A stretch of DNA of 64,000 bases from RYN-133 sp963708645 (GCA_963708645.1 CAVPTA010000013.1:1-64000), one strand, 5' to 3'. Positions 1 to 9,324 are shown, numbered from the stretch's first letter. The notes: a model not told the origin generated them from the sequence alone. Translations and numbers: made by a program.

Positions 1-818
1 CCGGCCAACAGCCCGCCGAGGGCCATCGATCCGGTGTCGCCCATGAAGATCTGCGCGGGCGACGCGTTCCACCACAGGAACCCGAAGCAGGCAGCCATCG
101 CCGACGCCGCCACCAGCGCGATGTCGAGCGGGTCACGCACGTGGTAGCAGCCACCGATGGGGTTCGTGCCGCACGGATTGCGGAACTGCAGCAAGGCGAT
201 GACGGTGAAGGCGCCGAAGGCCATCGCTGCGGCACCCGCGGCCAACCCGTCCAGTCCGTCGGTGAGGTTCACGGCGTTCGAGGTCGCCGTCACGATCAGG
301 TACGCCACGAGCACGAAGCCGATCGAGCCCAGTCCGATCGCCGAGATGTCGCGGACGTACGACAGATGCGTCGACGCCGGGGTCAGCCCGAGCTTGTTGC
401 GGAACTGCAGCGTCAGCACCGCGAACGAGACGCCGACGATGAGCTGGCCGAGAAACTTCGCACGCGCCCGCAGGCCGAGACTGCGTTGATTGCGGATCTT
501 GATGAGGTCGTCGAGGAAGCCGACAACGCCGAGGCCTGCCATCAAGAACAGCAACAGCACGCCTGACGCGTTGGGGCCGCCGCCGCCGTTGATGGCGATA
601 GACAGGTGCGCCGCGGTGTAGCCGGCGATCGTCGACCCGATGATCGCTACCCCGCCCATCGTCGGGGTGCCGCGCTTGACGAGGTGGCTCTTCGGACCGT
701 CGACGCGGATCTCCTGCCCGAAGCCGCGACGGCGGAAGAACGCGACGACCAGGGGCGTGAACAGGATGGAAGCAACGAGCCCGACGACGGCAGCGATCAG
801 GATGGTTTTGATGCCCAC
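1..818 (-). CDS. mraY: Phospho-N-acetylmuramoyl-pentapeptide-transferase MraY (3' end cut by window)
   Basis: Integral membrane enzyme that moves phospho-MurNAc-pentapeptide from UDP onto undecaprenyl phosphate, giving lipid I. Translation from a GTG at 818 gives VGIKTILIAAVVG followed by a membrane segment, then the signature region with VDGPKSHLVKRGTPTMGG, GFLDDLIKIR and NLTDGLDGLA, whose Asp residues belong to the MraY catalytic site. About 272 codons are present; the usual length is about 360, so the C-terminus lies beyond base 1. The GTG start overlaps the end of murF by 22 bp, as expected inside a dcw operon. Identification is firm; only the start codon is inferred. Confidence 0.96.
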   Translation of the reverse strand, partial: MGIKTILIAAVVGLVASILFTPLVVAFFRRRGFGQEIRVDGPKSHLVKRGTPTMGGVAIIGSTIAGYTAAHLSIAINGGGGPNASGVLLLFLMAGLGVVGFLDDLIKIRNQRSLGLRARAKFLGQLIVGVSFAVLTLQFRNKLGLTPASTHLSYVRDISAIGLGSIGFVLVAYLIVTATSNAVNLTDGLDGLAAGAAAMAFGAFTVIALLQFRNPCGTNPIGGCYHVRDPLDIALVAASAMAACFGFLWWNASPAQIFMGDTGSMALGGLLA

Positions 819-2245
819 TCGTCGCCTCCGTCCTTCGTCGTCGCGACTGTCCCGGTGGTGCCGATGTGATCGTCGGCGATGGCCAGGCCGACACGCTCGA
901 GGCTCGCCGCCCGTGACGCCTTGACCAGGACGACGTCGCCAGGACGCAGTTCGTTGCGCACCAGGTCGATCGCTGCCTCGACGTCGGGCACCGTGCTGGC
1001 CTCGCCGCGCCACGAGCCTTCCAGAGCGGCGGTGTCGGCGATCGTCCGGGCCTCCTCGCCGACCGCGACAAGCCGTGCTACCCCCAGCTGCGCCGCGTGA
1101 CGTCCGATCTCCTCGTGCGCGGCCCTCTCGTCCGGGCCGAGCTCGGCCATGTGCCCGAGCACGGCGACCATCCGCGCATCGCGTGCTGCGGCCACTGCTG
1201 CCAAGGCGTCGAGTGCGGCACGCATCGATTCGGGGTTGGCGTTGTACGCGTCATTGATCACCACGACCCCGTCAGGGCGCTCGGACATCTCCATGCGCCA
1301 CCGCGACGTCGCCGTTGCTTCGTCGAGCGCCTCGGCAACCAGGGCGATCGGCATCCCCACCGACAGCGCGACCGTCGCTGCCGCCAGTGCATTGCTGACG
1401 TGGTGCACACCGACGAGGCGCAGCTGCACGGGCGCCGACGCGCCGGCCGCGTGCAGTGTGAAGCCCGGGCGGCCCAGTTCGTCGAGCTGCACCTCGGTGG
1501 CGCGAACGTCGGCATGCGCGGCCATGCCGAATTCGACGACGTGCGCGGTCGTGCGTTCTGCCATCGCCGAGACCAGCTCGTCGTCGGCGTTCAGTACGGC
1601 GACTCCCTCGGCGGGCAGCGCCTCGACCAACTCGCCCTTGGCCTGCGCGATCGCCTCGCGGCTGCCGAACTCGCCCAGGTGTGCCGAGCCGACATTGAGG
1701 ACGACGCCGACGTGCGGCGCGGCGATCTCGGTGAGGTGCCGGATGTGGCCGACCCCGCGGGCGCCGAGCTCGAGGACGAGGAATCTCGTCGACGCGTCGG
1801 CACGCAGCACGGTGTACGGATGGCCGAGCTCGTTGTTGGCCGAGCCGACCGCCGCCACCGTCGGGCCGAAACCGGCGAGGACGCTCGCGAGCAGGTCTTT
1901 GGTCGAGGTCTTGCCCGACGATCCGGTGATGCCGATGACTGTGGCGTCGAGGCGACGGGCCACCACGGTGGCCAGCGCGGTCAACGCCTCGATCGGATCG
2001 GCGACCTCGATGCGCGGGACGGCGATCGAGCGAGTGCATAGCACTGCGACGGCACCCTGATCGATCGCGGCGTGCGCGAAGTCGTGTCCGTCGACGTGCT
2101 CTCCGGGCACGGCGAGGAACAGCCCGCCGGGCCCGACCTTGCGCGAGTCGTATTCAACCGATCCGGTGACGACGGTGTCCGGGTCGGCGTCGCGGACCTT
2201 CCCGCCTACGGCCGCTGCGATCTCGCCCAGGGTCAGCGCGATCAC
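797..2245 (-). CDS. murF: UDP-N-acetylmuramoyl-tripeptide--D-alanyl-D-alanine ligase MurF
   Basis: Cytoplasmic Mur ligase that adds D-Ala-D-Ala to UDP-MurNAc-tripeptide, completing the pentapeptide precursor passed to MraY. 482 aa from GTG 2245. The ATP-binding loop GITGSSGKTS is at about residues 105-114. The Mur ligase middle domain follows (ELGARGVGHI, NVGSAHLGEFGS) and the C-terminal domain has VINDAYNANPESM. The start was chosen because VIALTLGEIAAAVGG lines up with typical actinobacterial MurF N-termini and because GTG 2245 forms a GTGA overlap with the murE stop. An in-frame GTG at 2254 is an alternative. It is translationally coupled to murE upstream and mraY downstream. Confidence 0.96.
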   Translation of the reverse strand: MIALTLGEIAAAVGGKVRDADPDTVVTGSVEYDSRKVGPGGLFLAVPGEHVDGHDFAHAAIDQGAVAVLCTRSIAVPRIEVADPIEALTALATVVARRLDATVIGITGSSGKTSTKDLLASVLAGFGPTVAAVGSANNELGHPYTVLRADASTRFLVLELGARGVGHIRHLTEIAAPHVGVVLNVGSAHLGEFGSREAIAQAKGELVEALPAEGVAVLNADDELVSAMAERTTAHVVEFGMAAHADVRATEVQLDELGRPGFTLHAAGASAPVQLRLVGVHHVSNALAAATVALSVGMPIALVAEALDEATATSRWRMEMSERPDGVVVINDAYNANPESMRAALDALAAVAAARDARMVAVLGHMAELGPDERAAHEEIGRHAAQLGVARLVAVGEEARTIADTAALEGSWRGEASTVPDVEAAIDLVRNELRPGDVVLVKASRAASLERVGLAIADDHIGTTGTVATTKDGGDEWASKPS

Positions 2246-3762
2246 CGCGCACACCTGGCCAGCGCCGTGCGCAGCACCTCGCGGTCGTCGAAGGGGTAGG
2301 TGACGCCGGCGATCTCCTGGCCAGGCTCGTGGCCCTTGCCCGCTATCAGCACGGTGTCACCGGCCTGTGCGCTCGCGACGGCCGCGCCGATGGCCTCGGC
2401 CCGGTCGCCGACCTCGCGAACGTCGCCGCGCTCGGCGGCCGGCACCTCGGCGATTCCGGCGAGCATCGCTGCGCGGATGACCGCCGGGTCTTCGGTGCGT
2501 GGGTTGTCGTCGGTGACGATGAGCAGGTCGGCCCCTCGTGCCGCGATCGCACCCATGTGCGGGCGCTTGCCGCGGTCGCGGTCACCGCCGCAGCCCAGCA
2601 CGATGATCAAACGTCCCCGTGTGAGTGGACGCAGTGCACGTAAGGCACCGTCGACAGCTGCCGGTTTGTGGCTGTAGTCGACGACCGCGAGGAAGTCCTG
2701 ACCCGCGTCGATGCGCTCCATCCGGCCCGGCACGGTCGCGCGCGCAATGGCCGGGGCCGCGACCTCGGCAGGCACCGCGTTCTCGTGCAGCATCGCCAGC
2801 GCGAGGGTCACGTTCGCGACGTTGTACCGCCCCGGCACGGCGCAGGACGTGATCAGGTCGACGTCCGGGCCGGTGACCCGGAAGCGCGTCGTGCCGTCGC
2901 GGATCTCCTCGATCTCGCTCGCCCGCCAGGCGGCGTTCGGCGCGCCGTTCGTGCTCACCGTGACGCACGGCCCGACGACCTGGGCCATCCGCTGTCCCCA
3001 GGCGTCGTCCACCACGATCACGTCGCGCTGCGGGTGGTGGCCGAACAGCTCGGCCTTGGCGGCGAAGTAGTCGGCCATGTCGGTGTGGAAGTCGAGGTGG
3101 TCCTCGGACAGATTCGTGAACCCGGCGACGGCGAACGATGTGCCTCCGACCCGTCCCATCCGCAGGGCGTGACTCGACACCTCCATCGCCACGTGGGTGG
3201 CACCGCGTTCGCGCATGACGGCGAGCAGGGCCTGCAGTTCGGGCGCCTCGGGAGTGGTGAAGCCGGTCTTGATCGACTCGTCGCCGAGCATCGTGCCGAC
3301 GGTGCCGATCAGGCCGGTGCTGCGCCCGGCCGCCTGCAGCCCGGCGCGCAGGAAGTACGCCGTCGTCGTCTTGCCGCTGGTGCCGGTGACGCCCAGCAGG
3401 TCGAGTTCGCCGGACGGATCGCCGTATACGAGCGACGCAGTGGCACCGACCCGCTCGCGCACGTCCGGGACGACCAGGGTCGGGACGTCCGGCGCGAGCA
3501 TCGCGGCGCCGTCGGCATCGGTCAGCACCGCGAGTGCGCCGGATTCGAGCGCGCGCGATGCATAGCGGGCGCCGTGCCCGGTGCGACCGGGGGCAGCAGC
3601 GAACAGGTCGCCCGGCTGGACGCGGTCACTGGCCATCGTGATGCCGGTGACCGCAACGTCCGAACCGGTCAGGTGGGCGCCGACCGCGTGCGCGAGCGAT
3701 CCCAGCGATATTGCGAGGACACCGGCCGGGCGCGGGACCACCGGTCGAACATCCGCTGACAC
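2242..3762 (-). CDS. murE: UDP-N-acetylmuramoyl-L-alanyl-D-glutamate--2,6-diaminopimelate ligase MurE
   Basis: Adds the third stem-peptide residue to UDP-MurNAc-L-Ala-D-Glu. 506 aa from GTG 3762. The P-loop GVTGTSGKTTT is at about residues 124-134. The Mur central domain has EVSSHALRMGRV and NLSEDHLDFH, and the C-terminal domain has VTDDNPRTEDP. The DNPR tetrapeptide is the known marker of meso-diaminopimelate specificity, so the organism should have DAP-type peptidoglycan. The start follows the ftsI stop by one base; the frame stays open upstream, but upstream codons translate to unrelated Arg-rich sequence. The 3' end overlaps murF by 4 bp (GTGA). Confidence 0.96.
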   Translation of the reverse strand: MSADVRPVVPRPAGVLAISLGSLAHAVGAHLTGSDVAVTGITMASDRVQPGDLFAAAPGRTGHGARYASRALESGALAVLTDADGAAMLAPDVPTLVVPDVRERVGATASLVYGDPSGELDLLGVTGTSGKTTTAYFLRAGLQAAGRSTGLIGTVGTMLGDESIKTGFTTPEAPELQALLAVMRERGATHVAMEVSSHALRMGRVGGTSFAVAGFTNLSEDHLDFHTDMADYFAAKAELFGHHPQRDVIVVDDAWGQRMAQVVGPCVTVSTNGAPNAAWRASEIEEIRDGTTRFRVTGPDVDLITSCAVPGRYNVANVTLALAMLHENAVPAEVAAPAIARATVPGRMERIDAGQDFLAVVDYSHKPAAVDGALRALRPLTRGRLIIVLGCGGDRDRGKRPHMGAIAARGADLLIVTDDNPRTEDPAVIRAAMLAGIAEVPAAERGDVREVGDRAEAIGAAVASAQAGDTVLIAGKGHEPGQEIAGVTYPFDDREVLRTALARCAR

Positions 3763-3763
3763 G

Positions 3764-5716
3764 TCAGCACACGGTACTGGGTGACGCGTACCGGGTGACG
3801 GCGTCGCACACCTGCAGCGGGACGTGCTTGGACAGCGACCCCGTCGGCGGGATGTGCGCGTGGGCGACCTCATAGGTCGCGATCTGGTTGAACAGCGGCG
3901 CCGCGACGTCGCCGCCCTCGACCCCGTGGGCCGGGTTGTCGACCATGATCGCGACGACGAACTGCGGGTTGTCGGCGGGGATCATGCCGGCGAAAGTGTC
4001 CCAGTTCATCCAGGTCGAGTAGGCGCCGCCGTGGTTCGGGTCAGGCTGCTGCGCGGTGCCCGTCTTGCCGGCGACCCGGTAACCGGGCACAGCCGCCTTG
4101 GTGCCGGTGCCGCCGGGCAGGGTGACCGACTCGAGCATCGTCCGCACGGTCTCGGCGGTCTTCGGCGTGATGACGCGGATCCCCGCGGGCTGATGTGTCG
4201 TCGATACCGAACCGTCGGCAGAGGTGACCGACTGGATGATCCGCGGCGGCACGCGCACCCCGTTGTTCGCGAACGTCTGGTAGATCGACGCGAGCTGCAG
4301 CGCCGTCATGCTTTCGCCCTGGCCGAACGGCAGGTTCGCGAACGACGAGCCGGACCACTGCGACATGGGCGGCAGGTAGCCGCTGCTCTCGCCGGGCAAC
4401 TCGATGCCGGTCTTCTGCCCGACGCCGAACTTCTGCTCGTACCGGTCCCACATCGTCGGGCCGAGCATGCGCGCGATCTTCAGCGTGCCGACGTTCGACG
4501 ACTCGGCCAGCACACCGGTCGCGGTGAACCGCTCGGTCGGGTGGTACCACGCGTCGCTGATCGTGACGCCGCCCATGTTGATCGTCGGCGGCACCGAGAT
4601 GACCGTGTTCGGCTTGATCAGCTTCTGCTGGATCGCGGCGGCGAAGGTGATCGACTTCTGCACCGACCCCGGCTCGAATGCCGACATCACCGACGGGTTC
4701 ATCGGCACGTTCGGGTTGATCGTGTTCGGGTTCGCCGCGTCGAAGGTGCCGGACGAGGCCATGGCGAGCACCTGCGCGGTGTGCGCGTCGAGCACCACCA
4801 TCTCGGCGTCCTTCGCGCCCGATTCGCGCACCGCGGTGTCGAGGTACTGCTGCGCCGTGTACTGCAGGCTCTGATCGATGGTGAGCCGCACCGTCCCGCC
4901 GTTGCGGGCCGGGTTCGTCACCGTGCTGCTGGCAGGGTTGACGTTGCCCATGTTGTCGGTGCTGTAGGTCTGGCTGCCGTCCTTGCCCGACAGCAGGCTG
5001 TTGTACTCCGACTCGATGCCGGCGGCGCCCTGACCGTCGGCATGCACCGTGCCGATGATGTTTGCCGCAGTGGTGCGGCCGGGGTACTGCCGCTGCGTGG
5101 TCGGCTGGGTGTAGATGCCGGCCAGCCCGAGCCCGGTGATCTGCTGTGCGACCACCGGCGACAGCGCCGTCGCTATCAACGCGTACTGCCCCGGCCCGGT
5201 CAGCAGGTGCATGAGCGTCTTGGCGCTGCGGCCCACCAGCGGTGCCAGTTTCGTCGCATAGCTACGGACGAGGTCGGTGCTGCTGCCATGCCCTGACAAC
5301 TTGGCCTGAGCGCTGGCGGCGTTCTTGACCTGCAGCGGGTCGGCGGTGATGTCCTGCGCGGTCGAGGTGTAGGCGAGCGGCGTGCCGTCGCGATCGACGA
5401 TCTGGCCGCGGATCGCGTGCAACGTCATCGTGAACACCCGCTGTGCTGCAGCCCCTGCTGCGTACCTGCTGCCGTCCAGACCCTGCAACTGGACGAGCCG
5501 GCCACCGATCACGAGCAGCAACGTGCACATCGCCGCGAAACCGAACCGAAGGCGCGAGTTGAGAGCGCCCAGGCGCAACCGGCGGGTGCGCCGCGCGGCG
5601 GGGCGCCGGGCCGGTGGACGCCGCGTGGGCTGACGGCTCGGGCGACGGGCGGGCTGGCGGCGCGCTTGCTGCCGGGCCGGCTGACGGCGTGGCGCGGGCG
5701 GTCCGAAGCGGGTCAT
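3764..5716 (-). CDS. ftsI: Septal peptidoglycan transpeptidase FtsI (PBP class B)
   Basis: Class B penicillin-binding protein that cross-links septal peptidoglycan with FtsW. 650 aa. The N-terminal cytoplasmic tail (about 1-50) is rich in Arg, Pro and Gln with QPARQQ-like repeats. One membrane segment lies near 57-73, followed by the PBP dimer domain and the transpeptidase domain. The active-site motifs are visible: SVQK (about 351-354, nucleophile Ser), SSN (about 406-408) and KTGT (about 551-554). No PASTA repeats follow; the protein ends soon after the catalytic domain. The start ATG shares an ATGA overlap with the stop of the FtsL-like gene. The basic, disordered tail is longer than in many homologues. 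Confidence 0.96.
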   Translation of the reverse strand: MTRFGPPAPRRQPARQQARRQPARRPSRQPTRRPPARRPAARRTRRLRLGALNSRLRFGFAAMCTLLLVIGGRLVQLQGLDGSRYAAGAAAQRVFTMTLHAIRGQIVDRDGTPLAYTSTAQDITADPLQVKNAASAQAKLSGHGSSTDLVRSYATKLAPLVGRSAKTLMHLLTGPGQYALIATALSPVVAQQITGLGLAGIYTQPTTQRQYPGRTTAANIIGTVHADGQGAAGIESEYNSLLSGKDGSQTYSTDNMGNVNPASSTVTNPARNGGTVRLTIDQSLQYTAQQYLDTAVRESGAKDAEMVVLDAHTAQVLAMASSGTFDAANPNTINPNVPMNPSVMSAFEPGSVQKSITFAAAIQQKLIKPNTVISVPPTINMGGVTISDAWYHPTERFTATGVLAESSNVGTLKIARMLGPTMWDRYEQKFGVGQKTGIELPGESSGYLPPMSQWSGSSFANLPFGQGESMTALQLASIYQTFANNGVRVPPRIIQSVTSADGSVSTTHQPAGIRVITPKTAETVRTMLESVTLPGGTGTKAAVPGYRVAGKTGTAQQPDPNHGGAYSTWMNWDTFAGMIPADNPQFVVAIMVDNPAHGVEGGDVAAPLFNQIATYEVAHAHIPPTGSLSKHVPLQVCDAVTRYASPSTVC

Positions 5717-6360
5717 CGGTTGCCTCCGGGCAGCGTCGTCGCCGGTGTCGGGGTCGGAGTCGGCGTGGGCCTGGGAGCCGACGTCGTCGGGCTCGGCGTC
5801 GGGTTGGCCGCAGTTTTCGTCGAGGTCGGCGTACCTTTCGCCGTCCTCGCGGTCTTTTTGTTCGTCTTCGTCTTCGTCTTGCCCGCGTGCTTGGCGGGGT
5901 GTTTCGCGGCGGCCGACGTTGTCGGCGCCGGGTGCGGGATCACGACGGGGATCGGCGCGGCGGCCGATGCGCTGCCGAGCACGCGCACCCGTCCCGACTT
6001 GCCGATCTCGAGGAAGCCCGGATTGCCGGCGGGAACCATGCCGAGTGCGGCTGCTGCCGCGGCGAGGTTCGCGGGCGCAGCGCTCGCTTGGACGTCGTTC
6101 TCGAGCTGGACGAGTTGGGCAGCGGCGCTCTGGTCATTGGCGGCGAGGTCGTGGCGGGCCACCTCGTTCGCTGCCGAGGCCGTGTTCAGCGCGAGCAGCA
6201 GGCACATGCCGCCGACCACCAGCCCCAGGATCAGCAGCGCGAACGGTGCACGCTTGGCCCGGGGGGCGTGTTTTGCTGCGGGGCGGCGGTCGGTGCGCTT
6301 TTTCGGGGTCCCCGCGGAAACGCGTGCTTTCTGCGGAGCGTTTTCGTGGGGTGATCTCAT
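5713..6360 (-). CDS. FtsL-like septum protein with long Pro/Thr-rich C-terminal tail
   Basis: Probable bitopic division protein in the FtsL position between rsmH and ftsI. 215 aa: a basic cytoplasmic N-terminus (about 1-38), one membrane helix (FALLILGLVVGGMCLLLAL, about 40-58), a short Ala/Gln-rich helical stretch where FtsL coiled coils normally lie, then from about residue 130 a low-complexity tail rich in Pro, Thr, Lys and Ala ending in PTPTPTPTPATTLPGGNR. Sequence similarity to FtsL is weak, as is usual for this family, so the assignment rests on topology and gene order. The tail is probably outside the membrane and may span cell wall. ATGA overlaps join it to both neighbours. Confidence 0.8.
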   Translation of the reverse strand: MRSPHENAPQKARVSAGTPKKRTDRRPAAKHAPRAKRAPFALLILGLVVGGMCLLLALNTASAANEVARHDLAANDQSAAAQLVQLENDVQASAAPANLAAAAAALGMVPAGNPGFLEIGKSGRVRVLGSASAAAPIPVVIPHPAPTTSAAAKHPAKHAGKTKTKTNKKTARTAKGTPTSTKTAANPTPSPTTSAPRPTPTPTPTPATTLPGGNR

Positions 6361-7310
6361 TGATGCTCCCGGATACGTTCGGCGGCGCGCAGGCGCACGG
6401 AGGCTGCCCTCGGGTTGGTGGCGATCTCGGTGTCGGAGGCGGCTTCACTGCCGCGGGTCAGCAGGCGCAGTTGCGGCCCGCGGTCTGCCAGCCGCACCGG
6501 CAGGTCGACCGGCGTCGTGTCGACGGCGCGCGCGGCGAGCGACTGCTTGACGATCCGGTCCTCGAGCGACTGGTAGCTGAGCACCACGATCCGTCCGCCG
6601 ACGACCAGGTCGTCGAGCGCGGCGGGGACGGCCGAGCGCAGCGCGTCCAGCTCGCCGTTGACCTCGATCCGCAGCGCTTGGAAGGTGCGCTTGGCCGGGT
6701 GCCCGCCGTGGCGGCGGGTGGCGGCCGGGATCGCCGAGCGCACCAGTTCGGCCAGCTGCGCCGTCGAGGTCAGCGGCTCATCGCGGCGGGCGCGATCGAT
6801 CGCCTGGGCGATCCGCAGGGCGAAGCGTTCCTCGCCGTACTCGCGCAGCACGCGGGCCAACTGCTTGACCGAGTAGGTGTTGACGACCTCTTCAGCCGTG
6901 GTGCCGGCGGTGGTGTCCATGCGCATGTCCAGCGGCGCGTCCTGCGCGTAGGCGAAGCCGCGCTCGGCGAGATCGAGTTGCATCGACGAGACGCCGAGGT
7001 CGAACAGCGCGCCGTCGATGCCGTCGAGGCCGAGCGACGCGAGCACGTCCGGCATGCGGTCGTAGACGGCGTGCACGAGGTGGGTGCGTCCGGCGAAGCG
7101 CGCCAGGCGCCGCTCGCTGCGTTCGAGGGCAGCCGGGTCGCGGTCGAGTCCGACGAGGGTGAGCTGGGGGTGGGCGTCGAGCAGCGCCTCGGCATGGCCG
7201 CCGAGACCGAGAGTCGCGTCGACGACGGTCGCGGGCCGATCAGACAGCGCGGGGGCGAACAGGGTGAGCACACGCTCGAGCAGGACCGGGACGTGATCCG
7301 GTGTGGTCAC
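6357..7310 (-). CDS. rsmH: 16S rRNA (cytosine(1402)-N(4))-methyltransferase RsmH
   Basis: SAM-dependent enzyme (MraW) that N4-methylates C1402 of 16S rRNA in the ribosomal P site. 317 aa, the family's normal length. It starts MTTPDHVPVLLERVL, the conserved N-terminus with HxPVLL. The SAM-binding stretch is VVDATLGLGGHAEALL, and DGALFDLGVSSMQLD and the C-terminal ISYQS-like VVLSYQSLEDRIVK are further family signatures. Its stop overlaps the ftsL-like start by 4 bp. A 246-bp gap, unusual in this otherwise packed operon, separates it from mraZ. Confidence 0.96.
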   Translation of the reverse strand: MTTPDHVPVLLERVLTLFAPALSDRPATVVDATLGLGGHAEALLDAHPQLTLVGLDRDPAALERSERRLARFAGRTHLVHAVYDRMPDVLASLGLDGIDGALFDLGVSSMQLDLAERGFAYAQDAPLDMRMDTTAGTTAEEVVNTYSVKQLARVLREYGEERFALRIAQAIDRARRDEPLTSTAQLAELVRSAIPAATRRHGGHPAKRTFQALRIEVNGELDALRSAVPAALDDLVVGGRIVVLSYQSLEDRIVKQSLAARAVDTTPVDLPVRLADRGPQLRLLTRGSEAASDTEIATNPRAASVRLRAAERIREHQ

Positions 7311-7556
7311 GCTGACTCCACTGGGCGGCCACCCACTGGGCCCTGCGGTGCAGTGAGCACCCTGGGTCCGCTTCTCATAACCAAATACCTCTCGCGACTC
7401 GGTGTGGGGTGTGGTGGGGAGAGTCGGGACGTCGAGCTGCGATCGGGTCCCCGCCCGTCCCGTCCGCCTGGCACCGGGGAAGTGCGCCAGCCAGTAGACG
7501 GGAGGAGGCCGAACCTCAGCTGCGTGTCCGATGGAGAGGTCACAGCACTTGAAACG
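7311..7556. other. Non-coding gap between mraZ and rsmH with inverted pair of MraZ-like boxes
   Basis: No convincing gene is seen on either strand. The notable content is two GTGGGG hexamers on the plus strand at 7404-7409 and 7414-7419, spaced exactly 10 bp, the same spacing as the three boxes upstream of mraZ but in the opposite orientation relative to mraZ. A transcription start for rsmH or an extra MraZ contact site are possible roles; neither is demonstrated. Confidence 0.5.
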
Positions 7557-7988
7557 TCACAGCACGCCGGGCAGCACCTCCTCGGCCACATCGGCGAAGG
7601 CCTGTTCGGTGCCCTCGAGGTAGGTGTTCCAGGTCTCGGCGTCCCAGACCTCGATGCGACGGTTCGCACCGATGACCACGCACTCCTTGCTCAGCGCGGC
7701 GTACTGGCGCAACTGCGGCGGGACGGTGATGCGGCCCTGCCCGTCCGGCGTTTCTCGGGAGGCACTGGCGAACAGCACGCGGCCGTAGTCACGCACCCGG
7801 CGGTCGGTGACCGGAGCGTCGGCGAGGGCAGCGGTGAACCGGGTGAACTCGTCGGTCGGGAAGACGAACAGGCAGCGGTCCTGGCCTTTGCAGATCACCA
7901 GTCCCCCTTCCAGTTCGGGACGAAATTTGGCGGGAAGAGCGAGCCGGCCCTTGTCGTCGAGGCGCGGGGTGTGCGTGCCGAGGAACAC
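7557..7988 (-). CDS. mraZ: Transcriptional regulator MraZ
   Basis: First gene of the dcw cluster; MraZ is a DNA-binding regulator of its own operon with two SpoVT/AbrB-like domains. 143 aa, standard length. The first half has HTPRLDDKGRLALPAKFR and the second VTVPPQLR-like TVPPQLRQYAALSKEC, each carrying the family DxKGR or DxxGR pattern (DGQGRITVP in the second). The start is GTG at 7988, preceded by the ribosome binding site GGAGGTGA at 8002-7995. The triple box just upstream is its likely operator, so autoregulation is expected. Confidence 0.95.
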   Translation of the reverse strand: MFLGTHTPRLDDKGRLALPAKFRPELEGGLVICKGQDRCLFVFPTDEFTRFTAALADAPVTDRRVRDYGRVLFASASRETPDGQGRITVPPQLRQYAALSKECVVIGANRRIEVWDAETWNTYLEGTEQAFADVAEEVLPGVL

Positions 7989-8026
7989 CGGCGCTCACCT
8001 CCGACCTGCCAACCAGCTGCACTATT

Positions 8027-8052
8027 CCCCACTGGTCCCCACTGTACCCCAC
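8027..8052 (-). promoter_or_regulatory. Triple MraZ box (operator of the dcw operon)
   Basis: On the minus strand three GTGGGG hexamers lie at 8052-8047, 8042-8037 and 8032-8027, each separated by four bases (10-bp period). This is the arrangement known for MraZ operators (TGGGN repeats one helical turn apart). The block ends about 40 bp upstream of the mraZ GTG, a position expected near the promoter. Confidence 0.85.
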
Positions 8053-8259
8053 TTCACGCCACGTGGATCGCGGAAATCTGCCCGACACGCTCAGTGATCC
8101 CGCAGGGGGCCACACCGGGTCCGGCCATCGCGTCGAACCGAACGCCGTCCTGCCTCGTCTATTCGAGCGGGGTCGAAGTGTTACCGGATCGCGCTGCAAT
8201 TCGGTGATACTGACTGCGCTGAGATTGGGCACTGCGAGATCGACGGACGAGATCAACTG

Positions 8260-9324
8260 ATGGGACGGGCACAGGTGGACTCCGCAGCGGGGCACGACGA
8301 ACCGAGACAGGCGGGCTACCCCGCGGGTAGCCATGCGGCAACAGCCCGACCGGACCCCGCGGCGGCGGTCGAGTCCGTCCGCACGGTGGGCGACCGCATC
8401 GTGGCCAACATCGACCAGGTCATCGACGGCAAGCACGACACGGTTCGCATCGGCGTCGCCGTCCTGCTCGCCGAGGGCCACTTGCTGATCGAGGACGTCC
8501 CCGGTGTCGGCAAGACCAAGTTCGCCAAGGCGCTGGCCCGCTCGATCGACTGCTCGGTGCGACGCGTCCAGTTCACTCCTGACCTGCTGCCGAGCGACGT
8601 CACGGGCGTGAGCGTCTACAACGCCGAGGACCGTGACTTCGAGTTCAAGCCCGGTCCCGTGTTCGCCAACATCGTCGTGGGCGACGAGATCAACCGCGCT
8701 TCGCCGAAGACCCAGTCGGCACTGCTCGAATGCATGGAAGAACGTCAGGTAACCGTCGACGGCGTCACCTACGGCCTCGAGGCACCGTTCCTGGTGCTCG
8801 CGACCCAGAACCCCATCGACATGGAAGGCACGTATCCGCTACCCGAGGCGCAGCGCGACCGATTCACCGCGCGCATCTCGATGGGCTATCCCGACCGGCA
8901 CGCCGAGATCCAGATGCTCGACGAGCACGCCGCGCTCGACCCGCTCGACTCGCTGCGTCCGGTCTCTGACGCGAGCGAGGTGCGCTCGCTCATCACCGGC
9001 GTGCGGGCGGTGCACGTGGCCGACTCGATCAAGGCCTACGCCGTCGATCTCGCCGCGGCGACCCGGTCCGGTGCCGACGTCCGGCTCGGCGCCTCGCCCC
9101 GCGCGACGCTGCAGTTGTTGCGCGCGGCCAAGTCGTGGGCCGCGCTCGAGGGCCGCGACTACGTGCTTCCCGACGATCTGCAATTCATGCTGATCCCGGT
9201 GTTCGCCCACCGCATGCTGCTGACTGCCGACGCGCACGTGTCCGGACGCAGCGCCGTCGACGTGATCACCGACGTCAGCCGGCGGGTGGCCATCCCCAAC
9301 TCCGTCACCTCGCGGACCGCCTGA
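8260..9324 (+). CDS. MoxR family AAA+ ATPase
   Basis: Cytoplasmic AAA+ ATPase of the MoxR class, chaperone-like proteins usually acting with DUF58/VWA partners. 354 aa. A 40-residue variable N-terminus is followed by Walker A (PGVGKTK, about 81-87), Walker B (VVGDEINRA), sensor 1 (ATQNPIDMEGTYPLPEAQRDRF, partly quoted) and a C-terminal lid domain. It begins a three-gene plus-strand operon with DUF58 and transglutaminase genes and is divergent from mraZ with 271 bp between them. No strong ribosome binding site precedes the ATG, so a later start cannot be excluded, but the domain is complete. Confidence 0.93.
   Translation: MGRAQVDSAAGHDEPRQAGYPAGSHAATARPDPAAAVESVRTVGDRIVANIDQVIDGKHDTVRIGVAVLLAEGHLLIEDVPGVGKTKFAKALARSIDCSVRRVQFTPDLLPSDVTGVSVYNAEDRDFEFKPGPVFANIVVGDEINRASPKTQSALLECMEERQVTVDGVTYGLEAPFLVLATQNPIDMEGTYPLPEAQRDRFTARISMGYPDRHAEIQMLDEHAALDPLDSLRPVSDASEVRSLITGVRAVHVADSIKAYAVDLAAATRSGADVRLGASPRATLQLLRAAKSWAALEGRDYVLPDDLQFMLIPVFAHRMLLTADAHVSGRSAVDVITDVSRRVAIPNSVTSRTA

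Noticed and set aside
3824..5296. 490-codon plus-strand frame across ftsI
   Set aside because: Antisense shadow of ftsI, which has SVQK, SSN and KTGT motifs.
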